From assembly GCA_032358165.1 (NCBI GenBank), contig JAALGY010000028.1, positions 868,001 through 932,000 on the forward strand: a stretch of DNA of 64,000 nucleotides. Reading direction: 5' to 3'. A program made the position numbers and the translations under genes. This stretch comes from Diplosphaera chodatii (taxonomy: Eukaryota > Chlorophyta > Trebouxiophyceae > Prasiolales > Stichococcaceae). A model generated the notes under the pieces. It was not told where the DNA came from and made no database searches. It saw only the letters and a list, made by a program, of their open reading frames with translations. Positions within the stretch are counted from its first letter, which is position 1. Each line of letters starts with the position of its first letter. Positions 26,201-39,156 of this stretch are shown here, in pieces.

Positions 26201-29200
26201 TGCAGGGTCTCCCACAGCAGCGGCAGCAGCAGCCGTTGCCGCCCCCCAGCCAGCCATATGCCCAGCAGCTGCAGCCTCACCATCAAAGTCAGTGGCAGCA
26301 GCAGCGGCAGCAGCAGCATGCGGGCCCGGGCGCTGTACAGCAGGGCGGCAGGCCGCCGCCTGGTCCCCACATCAAAGCAGAAGCGCCTCCAGCAGCGCCC
26401 CGGCCGCCTCCAGCGCCCCAGTGCGCGTGCATCATCATGGGTCAACGCACTAGCCCCAACATCTGTGCATGCGTGGTCTGGTCAGCTGGTCTGCAGGTGG
26501 CCAGCCCTGTTTCCTCAGCACGGGCAGCCATGTCCTGCGCAGGTTTGCGCTGCAGCCGGCGGACATGCCGTCAGACACCCGAGCGGCGCTGCGCCAGGCG
26601 GCAGTGCAGCGGGTCCTGGGCTCCGGCGGCGCGGGGCTGGACACCGTGCGGGACGCCGTCCTGGCGCACCTCGTGCTGCAGGTGTAGACGTTTGCTGTTG
26701 ATGCACCATAGGATGTGAGATGTCCATGGCGATGTGCTTGCAGCATCCGTTGCAGTGCTGTTGTGTGCTGCGCACAGCTCTTGAGTCTCCCGCAACCGCT
26801 TTGCTTGCCGTTGACGTGGTGTGCTGCCCCGCGGCAGGGCCCCGGCGAGGACGCAGCGGCTGGTGCGGTGGTGGCGCACCTGCTGGCGGACTACGGGCGG
26901 CCGGGCGCCCACGACTTTGCGCTGTCGTGGCTCCACGCCCTGTTCGCTGCCCACCCGCAGCAGGTGCCGGGGCCGCCAGCGGCCGGTGCAGCTGGGAGCA
27001 GTGCCCAGTCAGCAGGGGCGTCGGCGGGCGGTCAGCCTGCAGCCGGCGCCTCAGGCAGCACAGGCAGCGCGGCGGCTGCGGGAGACAATGCAGCCCGGGC
27101 CAGTCCCAGTGCTAGTGGTGCGGCGGCGGACGGCGCAGCGCCCTCGGCGTACGACAGCGTGCTGCTCGCGTTGCTGGAGGGCCTGAGGTGCCACCCTCCC
27201 TGGCACATTGCATGGTCACACTGCAAATCCCAGAGCTGACCTGCTGCAGTGACAGGGATGATAACGACATGTAGAGTCTCGCCACTGCATGGACTGCACA
27301 CGTTGTCAAGCTTGCATCAAGTGCCAGCACTGCATGTCCCCAGTGTGGCAACCCATCACAGCACTTTCACTTTGCCTGATGCCAATGGCTCGGCAGTTCG
27401 GCACACTTGTGCAGGAGTAGTGGGGTGCACATGCAGTATTGTTGTGCCACCCGATCGATTCTGCTGCATCAATGGCGGCAGGTCCAGCCGGGAGGCGAAG
27501 GACCCGGCGCTGATGCGCCTCATGCTGGAGGCGCCCCGGCTGCCGGCGGCCGCGGTGCCCTCCTTCCTGGCGGCCACGCTGGCCCTGGGCCCCGACTGGG
27601 CCACCGCCGCCCTGTCCACCGCCAACAACCTGGTGCTGCTGCGCCCGCCCGACAGGTCGGGACCCCGCGTCTGAACAGGAAACTGGCCCGTCAGGGTCCC
27701 CCAACTGCAACAGGAGGCTGTCTTGGGCGCCACCAGGGTCTGGATGCTGCACACACGTGCCTGCCAGGATGTGCTGATGCGTCAGCTCGTTCCGCAGGGC
27801 CGCGGCGCTCGGCGTCATCCTGGATGCTGCGGTGGCGGAGGATGCCGGGGTGCACAGCAAGGCCATCCGGCTGCTGGCCAACCGGCTGTTCCCGCAGCCG
27901 CTCGCCACCGCACAGGTGGCGCTTGAACCACCCTCCGCATGCATGCTGCTGCCTGACTGCCCTCCAGGATGTCGAATCGAAGCAGGAATCAGCAAGTTGT
28001 CGAGTTGACGGCCATCGCCTCATGCTGACGATCCTCGCGCTGCGCTGCCAGGTCGAGGCCTTTGCCCGCCAGCAGCTCGACCTGCTGCTGTCACCCGCGG
28101 CGCAGCCGTCAGCGAATGCCGCAGGCGCAGCGTCGCCGGCCTCGCAGCAGGGCGCAGCCGCGGGTGCAGCGCCCGCAGAGGCGCCGGCAGAGCAGCCTGC
28201 AGCCGCCAGCAACGGCACTGACGCAGGCGGCGGCCAGGGCCCGGGCCAGGCGGAGGTGCCGGCGGCGGCCCGGCGGTGCGGCCTGTACTGCGCGCTGTGC
28301 ACCAAGCGCCACTCGCTGCTGCCGCGGCTGCTGGAGGTACAGTCTACATGCGGCATGCAGTGTGGAATGCGCTGCATTGCCAACAACCCTTCAGAACGGT
28401 ACACGATGCAAGACTGTTGAACAGCGCGCACTCGGCACAATGCATCGATATCTGCGTTTCAAGTGCTTGATGCACTGGCGAGCAGGTGTTCGCTGGAGCC
28501 TCGCCGGCGGGGCGGGCCGCCATACTGCGGAATGCGCCCGGCCTGGCGCGCACCATCGGCGCCCAGGCGCCGCAGCTGCTGGCCCTCGTCGCCGAGTCGC
28601 CCGCCGGCTCCGACAGGCTGCTGCTCCACATGCTGCACGTGCTCACAGGTGCGTGCCATGAGCTTGGTGGCTGTGTGACGGGCTCGACCGTGCTGCTGGT
28701 GCACCAGACCCCTCGTGCTGCTCACCAGCATGCCGGGTGCGTCACTGTCAACAGTGTCACCTCCGCACCGCTCAACGATCGTATTGTGAAGCGTCAGCAG
28801 TTGCGACAAGCATTCGCGTTTGGCTACTGACATCAGCGTCATGGGCATGTCGAGTGCACCACGAGCACGCTTGGCGGCACATCACTCTTGACAGCGTCGT
28901 CCTGCAGAGGCGGCGCCGCCGCCGCAGCCGCTGGTGGCGGCGGCGCTGCGGCGGTACGACCAGGCCAGCGACGTGCGGTGGGCGGTGCCCGTGCTGGCCG
29001 GGGCGCCCCGGGAGCGCGCCTCCCAGCTGCTGCCGGCCGCCGCCGCCACCTGCGCCTCAGGTGCGGTCCCGCAGCCGGTCGGCTGACGAGTCACAGATGT
29101 GCCGTGCCAGGCTGCTCGTGCTTGTGAGGAGGCAACAGCGAGCACACAAGCGGATGCTGATTGTGCTGTGAGTTATGCGGACAGGCGACACCGCCACGTT

Positions 29201-30708
29201 TGACGCGGCCGTCAAGCGGCTGCTCATGGCGCGGCCGGCGGCCGGGGGCGCGCCGCAGATGACGCCCGCGCAGCTGCTCATCGGCCTCCACAGCATCGCA
29301 CCCAGCCCCAGGTCCGCCGCCCGGCGCGCACTTGCCCCATCAGGCGAGGGCCGTGGTCCTTCAGCGCAAGACAGGCAATGCTGTGCTTCACAGCTGTCAC
29401 TCCGCTGCACCCGTGCTTTGAGGGTTGGCAATCTGTTGGTCGACAACCCGGCACATCATGCACCAGGGCCATTATCAGACAACTTGCATGTGTGGCCCTG
29501 CAGCGGGGTGCCGCTGCGGGCGCTGATGGCGGCGCTGAGCGCGTGCCTCGCCAGCCGCGAGGCGTTCCCCCCAGAGGCGGCCGCCTCGGCGCTGGGCCAG
29601 CTGGTCGGCAGGTCGCCGCTGCCGCCGCTGTTCATGCGCTTCGTCATGCAGGTGCGCTTGCGCGCCCATTGCACGCGGCCCGCTGCGGGCTGCGGGTGTG
29701 CATGCGTCCTGCAGTTCGCCCACAAGCCAGCTGTTCAGAGGACCGCCATCTGGGCTGTGCATCTCACAGCGGCGTGTGCCGCGCAGGCGGGGGCGGCGTG
29801 GCCGAAGCTCAAGCCCTTCGTGTTGGAGCTGCTGACCACGCTGGTAGGCAAACAGGTGAGCGCCAGCCGACGGGCGACCAGCATCTCCGCAAGGTGGCGT
29901 GCCGCACCTGTCATACAGGGGGTTGCGGGTATCACAAAAGCGACGGACTTCACACATGACAGATTGCGAGGGGCAGCACCACCCTTACCGTAAAAGCAGT
30001 GCATCTGCTTTGACACCCATCGAACGAGCCTGCCAAGTCTCCCGTTCGACGCGCACCTGCCACCATGACACAGAATGCCGTCTCCTCTTCCTGCGTTTAT
30101 CACGTAATATGGTCACATGGTCAGTGCTCGTCAGCAATTTCAGCATCCGATTGCACGTGCACGCATGCGCAGGTGTGGAACAACGGCGCGCAGTGGAAGG
30201 GGTGGCTGCTGGCGGCGGAGCAGGCGGGGCCGCCCGCCTACCCCGCGCTGCTGTCGCTGCCGCCCTCGGTGCTCGCCCGGGCGCTGGCGGCGATGCGGCA
30301 GGGCGCAGCGCTGCGACCCAAGGTCGTTGTGCTTCATGTGGGGCGGACTGTGTGTGGGGCAGACTGTGCCATCTCTCCGTCCTTGTCGGGTTCTGTGCAC
30401 TGCTCGAGCATGTCCTGTTGCTGCGGGATGGGTAACATTGTCGAAAGTTGCTGTGCGCAATCCATGCCGCTCCACTGCACGATCTGCATTGCTATGAGTG
30501 TACGCTTGATGGCCATGCCACAGCCGGCAGACACGATGGACATGAAAAGTATCACGAGCACAGCATCCAGTACCGAATGTCACAGACAGTCATAGCTTAC
30601 AACATGTCATTTCTCTGTCTGCAGCTGGCGGCGTTTGCAGCGGCACCAGACTGCCGTGTCGGTGTATCACTGGACACACTCAGGGTATTGCAGGGCGAAC
30701 AAGACTGA
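23230..30708 (+). CDS. SYMPK: Symplekin/Pta1, scaffold of the pre-mRNA cleavage and polyadenylation machinery
   Basis: Twenty-one exons keep phase throughout and give about 1,192 residues, near the family length. They are 23230-23301, 23450-23509, 23660-23893, 24059-24251, 24423-24664, 24820-25004, 25236-25437, 25666-25881, 26206-26420, 26543-26681, 26838-27187, 27482-27655, 27798-27915, 28052-28336, 28486-28648, 28908-29060, 29185-29311, 29504-29651, 29787-29855, 30173-30322 and 30625-30708. The N-terminal HEAT repeats include VQVLRSLREIVVKKEP and VEPAAAVRKYLAELLADA. A basic PAKRVKLE motif (exon 25236-25437) resembles a classical nuclear import signal, and a Gln/Pro-rich linker occupies exon 26206-26420. 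The symplekin C-terminal domain is clear: LYCALCTKRHSLLPRLLE, PLPPLFMRFVMQ, LKPFVLELLTTLVGKQ and VWNNGAQWKGWLL. Symplekin bridges CPSF/CstF, CPSF73 and Ssu72 in the nucleus. Confidence 0.94.
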
Positions 30709-31023
30709 TGGCGTGCGCAGCACATGCAGTCCAGCGTTGCTCTATGATAGATAGTAGCGATGCTGTCATGCAAATGATTGTTGGGGTGCAGTCCTCTCGA
30801 GCGTACGGTACATTTGGGACATGCCATACATGCCCTGCCAATACAATCCGGATCATATCATGCACTGCAATACACTACTCTACATCTAGCAGTCAAAACC
30901 CACGCATGGTACATGTACACGATCAGTAAGCGTGCCCAGCAGCAGCAGATAGACGACCACATGACAACCAGCCGCTGTTGCTCAGCGCCTCTCAGCGCCA
31001 GTGATACGGAGCCCAGAGCTCAG
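30709..31023. other. Convergent 3' region between symplekin and the HECT ligase
   Basis: The two genes end facing each other. The sequence is relatively AT-rich and contains no recognisable reading frame. No clear TGTAA signal was found for symplekin in this interval. Confidence 0.5.
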
Positions 31024-34000
31024 CTAGCTGAGGTCGAAGCCGGCGACCTCGCGGATGGCGTACCGCAGCTTGGACTTGAGCTCGTCCAGGGACTTGTACG
31101 GCGGCAGCTTCAGCAGGTTCATGCACGTGGCGGCGGAGGGCAGCCGCTGCGAGGACCGCTCGTCCAGCACGCCCCCCGCCATCTGCACTCGTCAAGCAAC
31201 CCAGTAGTGCCTCAGCCCGAACCGCACAAGCCGGCAGTGTGTCAGTTGTTGCGGTCCATGTGCTGGACTCTCCCAGACTGCATCACACGGTTGCACGCCG
31301 CAGGAACAACAGCCGTGCAGCTCACTGCCAGTGGTCGGCGCAGGGCCCAGCTGTGGCGCAGAGCAGATCACAGCGGGGCTGTGTGAGAGGGTGGGCGCGG
31401 CGCGCACCTGGATGCACAGCGGCGGCTCCAGGTAGCGGAAGCCGAGCAGCGGGCCGCGCGACACCGCCGTCACGAACCGCAGGAACGCGCCCTGCTCCTC
31501 CACGCTGAACGACCGCAGCGCCTGCAGCAGCCGGCCGGAGCAGAGTCATAGGATGCTGTCGAGGATTTGCTCTGACGACGCTGAAAGTATGCACTTCTGC
31601 TGCACTGCGCTGTGCAGAACAACACATCAGATGTGCAGGACTCTGCATGCGCATCTACATAGATGTGCCAGCTGGCAAGTGCATCATACCAACGCCTGTG
31701 ATATGCCAAGTGACAAGCTGTGCCTCGGCGCCAAGACTGCATCACTCGTGGGCGCAGCAATCGCACCTCCCACAGGTTGGCGATCATGGGGTGGTCCTTG
31801 TGGTAGCCGCCCGCAAACTCCACATGCTCCGCCAGGTCACCCACATCCAGCGCGCCGCCACCTACAGCAAACAATTTACATGCTGACATGGCAGGTGCCC
31901 TGCAGGATGCCTGGACCTTCAAACTGTACGTCAGCGCTTCCAGAGCCGCCAGCACCCCGGCAACTGCCTGCCACCACAGCAGCCTCCTGGCAGCAGCAAC
32001 GAGATGTCTGGGAGGCAGCCCACCCGCTCCGCTGATGAGCGTCTGGAGCTCGCCGGGCGCAAACATGGTGATCCACGCGGGCGGGATGACATCCGACAGC
32101 CCCGCCCTGAAGGCTGCGGTGAGGCCGGCCTGCCAGGCACAGCACGATGCTGTGTGAGCGCGACGCTCAGTAAACTACGTCATTATGTCAGTCACCACTC
32201 AATGCAGGCATGCGAGCAGGTGAAGCTTCACAGCGAACCATGAACAAGAAGCAGAAAGGGCCATGGCAGGTTGATGAAAGAGTGAATCATCCCAATCAGC
32301 CATCTGTGCCCATGCAAGCGCCTCAACAGCCCGCCAGGTTTGCACAGTGCACAGAGTGATGCGCACCAGCTGCGTGTTCAAACGGAAGTCGGCCACACGG
32401 TGTATGTACGCCAGCTTGTTGGCGTCCGTCACCGCCACCTCGCGCCCACCAGGCACGAGCTCAACCTGCATTGACGCAGCACATGGGGCGTATCCTCAGC
32501 ATGCAGTGACATGAGCCAAGGTGTCATACAAGTTATCAGCAGTCCTGCAGCAGTGCACTCTGTGCTGTCACGACCAGGCCTTGACGGAAGGCAGCGGACG
32601 TAGGGCCACCGCGGACATCCAAACCCCCACCTCGCGGTGGGCGCCCAGGGTGGAGTCGGCCACGGTGAACGTGAGCGCCAGGTCCGCCGCGTCGCCCTGG
32701 TAGTCCCGCAGCACCATGAGGTTGCGGTACAGCTCGGCGTCCAGGGTGGGCAGGTCGTTGACGTCGCACCACGCCCCGGAGCGGAACTTCTTGAGGAAGA
32801 AGCCCGCGAGCGGCAGCTCCAGCAGGATGCCCTCAAACATCGCCTGCGCACGGGTCAGAAGCCGTGTGAAACCAGGTTCTTACGGAGGGTCTTCGCAACC
32901 ACCGGACCAAACAGCTGGATGCAGAAAATGATTGATGCATTCACAAGCCAAGCTACCACAGGTAGGAGGGAAGCGGTCCGGCTGAACGTTTGTTGCAGCG
33001 AGATGCTCTTTGGGAATAGAGAAGGTGCCATCACCAGCTCGATCGTCGCAAGTCACGATGGCCAGCAGGCAAGCAGTGTGCACAACAGGGTGGGGACGGG
33101 TGCACCACCTTGCCGAGCATGCGCCCAAGAAACTCAAGCAGCTGCAGCGCCTCTGGGACGATGGCGGGCGCCTCTGGGTTGGGGTACAGCCGGTTGTCGG
33201 ACGTCGCCGCGAACAGGCCCACGTTCGGGTCGAAGCCCTGCACAGCAGGCGGTGGGTGCGCTCGACACGGCCCCAATCACATGCAAACGGTCCTTTCGCA
33301 ACACTGTGGTGAATGGGACACGCCCGCTTGCCCTGATGTGCATGTGCTGGCTGGTGGGCAAGCGCAGCAGCCAGGGGATGCACACATGAGCACCACCACC
33401 TGCCATCGACATGGTGTGCCCACTGAACTGCTGCCCAGTAACCACATCAACAGATAGATCAAAACCTCAACATCATTCCAGGCCCACCTCCCGGACCAGG
33501 TGCTCCATGAAGTCCTTGAACAGGCCGCCGCCGTCGATGCCCGCCTCCTCCATCCCGTGCTCGTCCACAAACTGGATGCGCACCCGCCCCCGCAGCACCT
33601 CCCCCGGCTGTAATGTGCATGATGACATGTATTGAACTCAAACTCCATGTTGCAAGTCAACGTGAAATGCTTGAAAACGAGTATGTTGTGAACTGTCAAA
33701 GCTCACGAACCGGCAGTGAGAGTTGCAGGTCGACTGTCGACGGCTGTACGATGTGGGCTTGCACTGTGCCCCCCTCAGCAGTGCAGCATGCACATGGGAC
33801 ACTCTCGTGTATGGTACCCGGAAGCGCAGTCTTGCAGGAGCATGTGGAGCGCACCAGGTTGAGCTGCGAGAAGCCGTCGGTGAGCAGCTGGTCCCGGCGG
33901 ATGGTCGCGACTGCGGGGCCGCTGAAGCGCCGCCCGTGCGCCCAGTCCTCCTCCGCGCGCGCCCGCTTCTCCGTTGCCACCAGAGTCGCAAACACGTGCG

Positions 34001-37000
34001 CGCGCTCTTGGAACTGCACCAGGTACGGCGCATGCCTGCAAGGGCACCAGCTGGGCATGAGGCGACACTGCATGCGTGGACCGCTTGTTGTTGTAGGCAT
34101 GCATTTCCCAGGCAGTCTGACACATATGATGCGGTCTTGCTTAATGGCACATGCAGCCGGTAGCCGAGTGTGCTGTGCCACTCCTGGGGAAGCTGACAGT
34201 GTCTGCCTAGTTCAGGCTACAGGCTCCCACAACAGGCTCGTGCTGTCCCGATATCTGCACAGTGGTGCACCTGAGCAGGCCGGAGACCCGCGAGTTGACG
34301 GAGTCCAGCACGCCGCCCGGCGCTGCAGCCGCGACGCGCGCCTCCGCCAGAAAGCGCTCCGCCTGCATGGTCAGGGATGGGGATGTCATCATCATAGGGA
34401 TGTACATAGCGATGATCCCTATGCTGACATGAGATGCCAGCGAGTCATCAGCAACACTCCCTGGTCGACACCGTGTCCAGCAGCGCCACATGAGAGTCGA
34501 CATTGCGGACGGCAGTGCACGATTTGGTCCACACCGCCACGCTGTGTGCTGGCAAGGCAGACTCGGACGGGTCGGGAGAACAGACCTGCACGCTCTCGGC
34601 TGCGAAGGCGGCGGCGGGCGCGAAGGCGCGCTGCGAGTTGCGGTCGAACAGCTGGCGGCCCAGGCGGCCGGCCGCGTCGCGCACCTCCTCCCGCAGCTGC
34701 TGCGCCGCCGCCGCCGCGGCGCCACCAGCACCATGGAGCACACCTGGGCAGACAGAGCACCGCGGTGGCTGCACGGCTACCCCGAGCTGATGGCTCCCCC
34801 ACCAGTTTGCATGGCAGCAGTCCACACGAGACCTGTGAGTTGTCATCATTGCACTGTACGATGATGCCAGATGCGACACGGACAAAGACACCGTACAACG
34901 GATCACGGACCTGCTCCCGGGGCGGCGTCCACCCACAGCACCTGCCACAGCGCTGCGGTCAGCATGGGCAGCAGACCGGCGTGGGGGCGGGCGGCGTCGT
35001 ACAGCTCGGGCGGCGGCAGCGGCGCCCCCCGCCCCGCCAGCTCCCCGTCCCCCGCCGTCAGCAGGTACACGCTGCAGGGGGGGCATGCACGTGTTCAGGT
35101 GCGGGCCTCCACTGTTGCAGTCGCAGCTGCAGACCCTCAACTGGAGGAGCTTCACCCCTTCGTGGTGGTCACATCGCAGCATTGAAGGCAAGGGATGTGG
35201 GCATTCCATGACTTCCATGGACACACACCTGTGCACACGGGCCAGCAGCACCAGGGGTGGCCCCCACTCGCTGATGTGCGGCGGCAGGGTGCGCCCCGAC
35301 CGCGTCTGCATGCCCTGCAGTATCAGCAGGAGCGCAAAGTCTCAGCATCGCAGCCGCACAGTGACGAGGGTCAGGACGTCTAGGGCAGGCAGCAGAGCCA
35401 CCAAATCACTGTGGCCCTGGTGTCACCCGCAGGTGGCTGAACCACAGGCGCTCCACCAGGTGTGCGCGGACCGCCAGGGTGATGAGTGCGCCCCGCCGAA
35501 GCGCGGGCACCTCCAGCACCTGCGCTGGGGCAGCATGCAGGTGAGGCAACGTGCGGCACTGGCCCAACTTCACTATTGCAGTGTACAGGAGCAGATGTTG
35601 CTGGATGGGGCCTTGCCTGGTTGAGGAACTGCAGCAGCGTCGAGATGGCCTTGTCGGGCTCTGGTGGCTGCGCGGCTGTGAGGGCCCAGCTGCCGGCCTG
35701 CGGACTGGCGTCACCAGACGCAGGCTGCGGCCTGCCGAAAGCGGGCTGCGGCGTCCCGAATGCGCCCGCGGGCGGTGGACCGCCGAATGCCGGGGCTGCT
35801 GCGGCGCCGAAGCCCCGCTGGTGGGGTGCAGGCAGCCGGGCTGCCTGCTGCAGCCGCTGCTGTTCAGCCAGCGCAGCTGCGGAGGCAGCATCGCTGGCTG
35901 GCAGGACGCGGCGCACCAGAAAGCGCAGCAGCGACTCGGCGCCAGCCGACTGCAGCTGCGCCGCCATCACCGCTGGCAGCTGGTAGCCTGGCGGCAGCTC
36001 CAGCTGGTCTGCAGCACAATGCGGGACATGGTGCAGCTGATTCTCTCACACTGAGAGACCGCCTGGCAAGCAGGGCCCTGAGCTGTTGGCATTGTGAGGG
36101 ACCCGCTTGAGCATACGGCTCATCATAAGGGGCAGGGCACGAGGAGCATAAGATCAGCACCTGCAATGCGGCTGTGCTGCAAGCCGCCAGCTGCCAAGCC
36201 GTCTTCATCGCCGCCAGCTGCTGTGCGATCTGATAGCAGCCGGCCAAGCGGCAGTACCGCCATGAGCGCTTGCAAGATGCCGAGGAGCTGCACTGACGCG
36301 CTGTCCACGCTGCTGCCCGCCTCTGTGGCCTTGATGTCCTGACACATTGCATGCACTCGGGTCGGCAACTCAGCACAAGCTGTTGCACATCTCTGACAAA
36401 ATGCTCGGTGGCTGTAATGTTAAGCCGATGTTTCGGGCAATCAAGCCAGCAGCTGGCACACGATGACACCGACCTGCAGCACTCTGGGGGCGACCTCGAG
36501 CAGGTTGCCCAGCGCGGCTGCAACCGCGAGTGCAGGGCTGGCGGCTGCTGGGACGCTGCCAGCCAGCACTGCTGTCAGCTGCTGCGGCGGCAGTGGCGCC
36601 AGGGCAGCAGCGGCGGCTCGCACCATCTGAGGTGCGACTGCCAGGAGCGTTGGTACACGCCGCCAGAGCAGCGGCACACACAGCAGAGATGCAAGTTGCG
36701 CCCTGGGTGCAGAGTCTGGGGGCCAGGAAGCAAAGGCAATCAGTAAGGCGACACTGTTGCACACTGTTTCATGTAAGCTTGCATCCCAAATGGAGCGCTC
36801 TTGTGCAGCATGCCATGCCCATATGTCTGAGCTACCTCACCTGTGACGTTGCGGCTGGTGAGAGTAGTTATCAACGCCTCAGCTGCTGGCACTGTTTGTG
36901 GCAAAGGCGGCGTGCCAGGCGGCGGTGTCCGCCCTGCTGATTTGCTGCGTGCTGCTTTGCCATCTGCCCCTGTTGGTACCGGCACGGCAGCTTCGAGCAG

Positions 37001-38225
37001 CAGCGCCAGGCTGCGATACAGCTGCGCCCGCTTCACAAGCCAGGCATGCACCGCACGCACCGCTGACTCTGCAGCGTCTGACCCCACTGTGGCAACCCAT
37101 GCATCCCGCCCTGCAGGGGAGCACCGCCGTCCAGGGCATCAACTTAGAGTCTCTGTGCATGTTGTGCATGGGCAGCCGCAGCACGTACTTGCAGCAAGCA
37201 AGGCTGGGATTTGCGGGCTTCAGAGGCAAACCTGACAAGGCGAGCAGAAGCTCTGTCAGCAGCGCTGCCTCGGTGCTGCTGTCTGTCAGCGCCCGCCGCG
37301 GTGCAGCTAGCTGTGATGCGAAGACAGACCTGCAGTCCAACAGCCAAGCATCATCGTGAGGTTCCGGTTGCCTCTACCGCAACATTATTGCAGGAATGGT
37401 GAGATGGTGGCATTGCCAACCAGCGCGCACCTATGGACGGTAAGAGCATCCAAGGTGAGCTGCATCAGCCGGCTGGCCAAGTGCACAGCCCTGTCTGGGC
37501 TGCCAAGCAGCAGCTGCCCTGCTGCGTACAACACGACACACGCTCGACTTGCAGCAATGTGCTCACTGGCGATGTCATTTTGCTGCACTGTGCATGTTGG
37601 ATGATGGCACATGCCTGTGGTGTGGGATGCGCTCAGCAGCAGCCTGCTGGCAGACGCCAGGCGCCGGACATCCTGCTCATCTGCCACCCGCACGAAGAAG
37701 CAGAGGCGCTGCAGGTAGGAGGGGTCACGCACCAGCGCCTCCCTGCATGCACCATTTTGAGTGATGAAGCTGATCACGAAGCCGCGTGAGCGGACGGTAT
37801 GGTATACAGCAGCGGAGTTCGGTAGCTCATGAGACGTACTGTGTGGCGCGCTCGCCAAACTCTCCATAGTCCGCCTGCCACATGCGGCGGACGTCGTGTC
37901 GCAGCAACCCCACCGCATGCCTGGCTCTCCAGAAGGCCTGCAGACATACCAGGGCGACGGAGCTTACCAATGCTGGTGTTGCAGTTGTCTGTCATGGGGC
38001 AGGTGCGGCATGCACCGCAAGCACATACCATATGGTCACAAAGTCAGCCCAACCCTCCAGGATGCTGCTCACCTGGATCGTTGTTGCTGCCTGCGTCTCA
38101 ACCTTTTGCACACGCCGCGCTTCTCGCTCTGCCCTGGTGCGAGCAAGAACCTGCTCCCTAGTTTCAGTCTTGCCGCTGCGGCCCCCCAAATTCACCCGAC
38201 GCTTGCTGTATCCCGACTCAAACAT
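31024..38225 (-). CDS. HECT-type E3 ubiquitin ligase, UPL6/UBE3C-like
   Basis: The first exon (38073-38225) encodes MFESGYSKRRVNLGGRSGKT and a basic helix. An IQ motif spans its junction with 37840-37937 (IQ|AFWRARHAV). The start matches the plant UPL6 pattern. Middle exons (about 34900-37800) are Ala/Leu-rich helical sequence. The HECT domain is spread over eight or more exons: GMEEAGIDGGGLFKDFMEH (about 33490-33600), LYPNPEAP and LLEFLGRMLGK (about 33110-33245), LELPLAGFFLKKF (about 32600-32840), MFAPGELQTLISG, GGYHKDHPMIANLWEV, SRGPLLGFRYLEPPL, and the last exon 31024-31182. That exon holds the catalytic Cys (AATCMNLLKLPPY, codon 31123-31125) and ends AGFDLS. The protein transfers ubiquitin from E2 to substrates; UBE3C-type ligases extend chains at the proteasome. 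I did not fix every exon boundary in the middle third. Confidence 0.92.
34383..34430. repeat. Imperfect hairpin in an intron of the HECT ligase gene
   Basis: Two nested complementary pairs are present: ATGTCA (34383-34388) with TGACAT (34425-34430), and CATAGGGAT (34393-34401) with ATCCCTATG (34415-34423). A small internal bulge separates them and the loop is 13 bases. The element lies between recognised coding exons. Confidence 0.5.
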
Positions 38226-38667
38226 GGCGAATAACCTTTCAGGTTGCAAATCAAGCTACGCCTGCATCTGCCCGTGGCATTAGCGCCATATGTCGGTCAT
38301 GTCTGCATGTTCTCGAAACTCATGTCATGTACATACTGTCAACGCAGGTGAGACATGAGCACACTAATGCAAGCACGGTGATGAGCAGGCTTGTGAAGAG
38401 CTATTGGCAATGTGCAAGTGTACGTATTGACATGCAAGTGTATGCCATCAACGCCAGTGCAGACCACTTCAGGGTGGGTGTCCATGTTGCTGCAGGATAC
38501 GGTCTGGAAGCGCGTCGTGCCCGGCTTGCAATCCAAGCGTTGGCAGCCCTGCGGGCAATCGTGACTGAAGCAATGCTTTCTGTGGTCTCTGATATTCTGG
38601 CTTGCAGATCCTGGCAAGCACAGGCCAGCAGGGGAGCTGGCTTGCTGCGTTTCCTCCCCCAAAATGC
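38226..38667. other. Upstream region of the HECT ligase, no gene recognised
   Basis: This interval lies upstream of the minus-strand HECT ligase. It probably holds its promoter and 5' untranslated region. Short open frames are present but none is recognisable. Confidence 0.4.
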
Positions 38668-39156
38668 CTATGCTCCCTGATGCACATGGCATTGCAGGAT
38701 GCAGGTTGCGTGACCAGCTGACGAGCTGAGCGCAGCACTGTAGTGCTGCAAAGCAATTGAAAACAACAGTCGTCTTTCTTGGACCCACACCGGCTTGCGA
38801 GGGACGTGTTGAAGCTCCAACACAAACGATCGAGGCTTGGTTATGTTCAATCTGCAGGAGCCCCATGGCGTGTAGCGCTGCAAGCCGCGGCGACACACGC
38901 TGTCAATAAACACGCACGGCTTTTGCATTACCTGCTCGCGCAGCTTGTAGTACTTCGTGTCCTGTAGGGGTCTGAGTTGCATCAGGACGGCACGGCGCAA
39001 GCTGCGCTCTTGGCGGCAGTGGATCAGAAGGCCCCTTACTCTTACAGAGTAGGCTGCAGTGCCCACAGCCTCAGTCTTGTCGGCGAGGTCCTCTGGGCTT
39101 CCATCTGAGTGGTGCGCGGCTGGGCGTCGCCGCTGCAGCAGGGAGTAGGTAGCCAT
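38668..39156 (-). CDS. Hypothetical small basic protein, doubtful
   Basis: An open frame starting MATYSLLQRRRPAAHH runs uninterrupted for 162 residues. The first 75 or so residues look protein-like (RVRGLLIHCRQERSLRRAV, LQDTKYYKLREQ). A possible donor follows LREQ and an acceptor lies before 38875, with phase kept, so either a spliced or an unspliced form is possible. No family was recognised. Its ATG shares the palindrome CCATGG with the TRAPPC6 start on the other strand, so the two 5' ends compete for the same bases. It could be a chance frame in GC-rich promoter DNA. Confidence 0.3.
   Translation of the reverse strand: MATYSLLQRRRPAAHHSDGSPEDLADKTEAVGTAAYSVRVRGLLIHCRQERSLRRAVLMQLRPLQDTKYYKLREQVMQKPCVFIDSVCRRGLQRYTPWGSCRLNITKPRSFVLELQHVPRKPVWVQERRLLFSIALQHYSAALSSSAGHATCILQCHVHQGA

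Noticed and set aside
33613..35211. 532-codon plus-strand open frame
   Set aside because: It runs antisense through several HECT-ligase exons and introns and contains no recognisable domain. It reflects low stop density.
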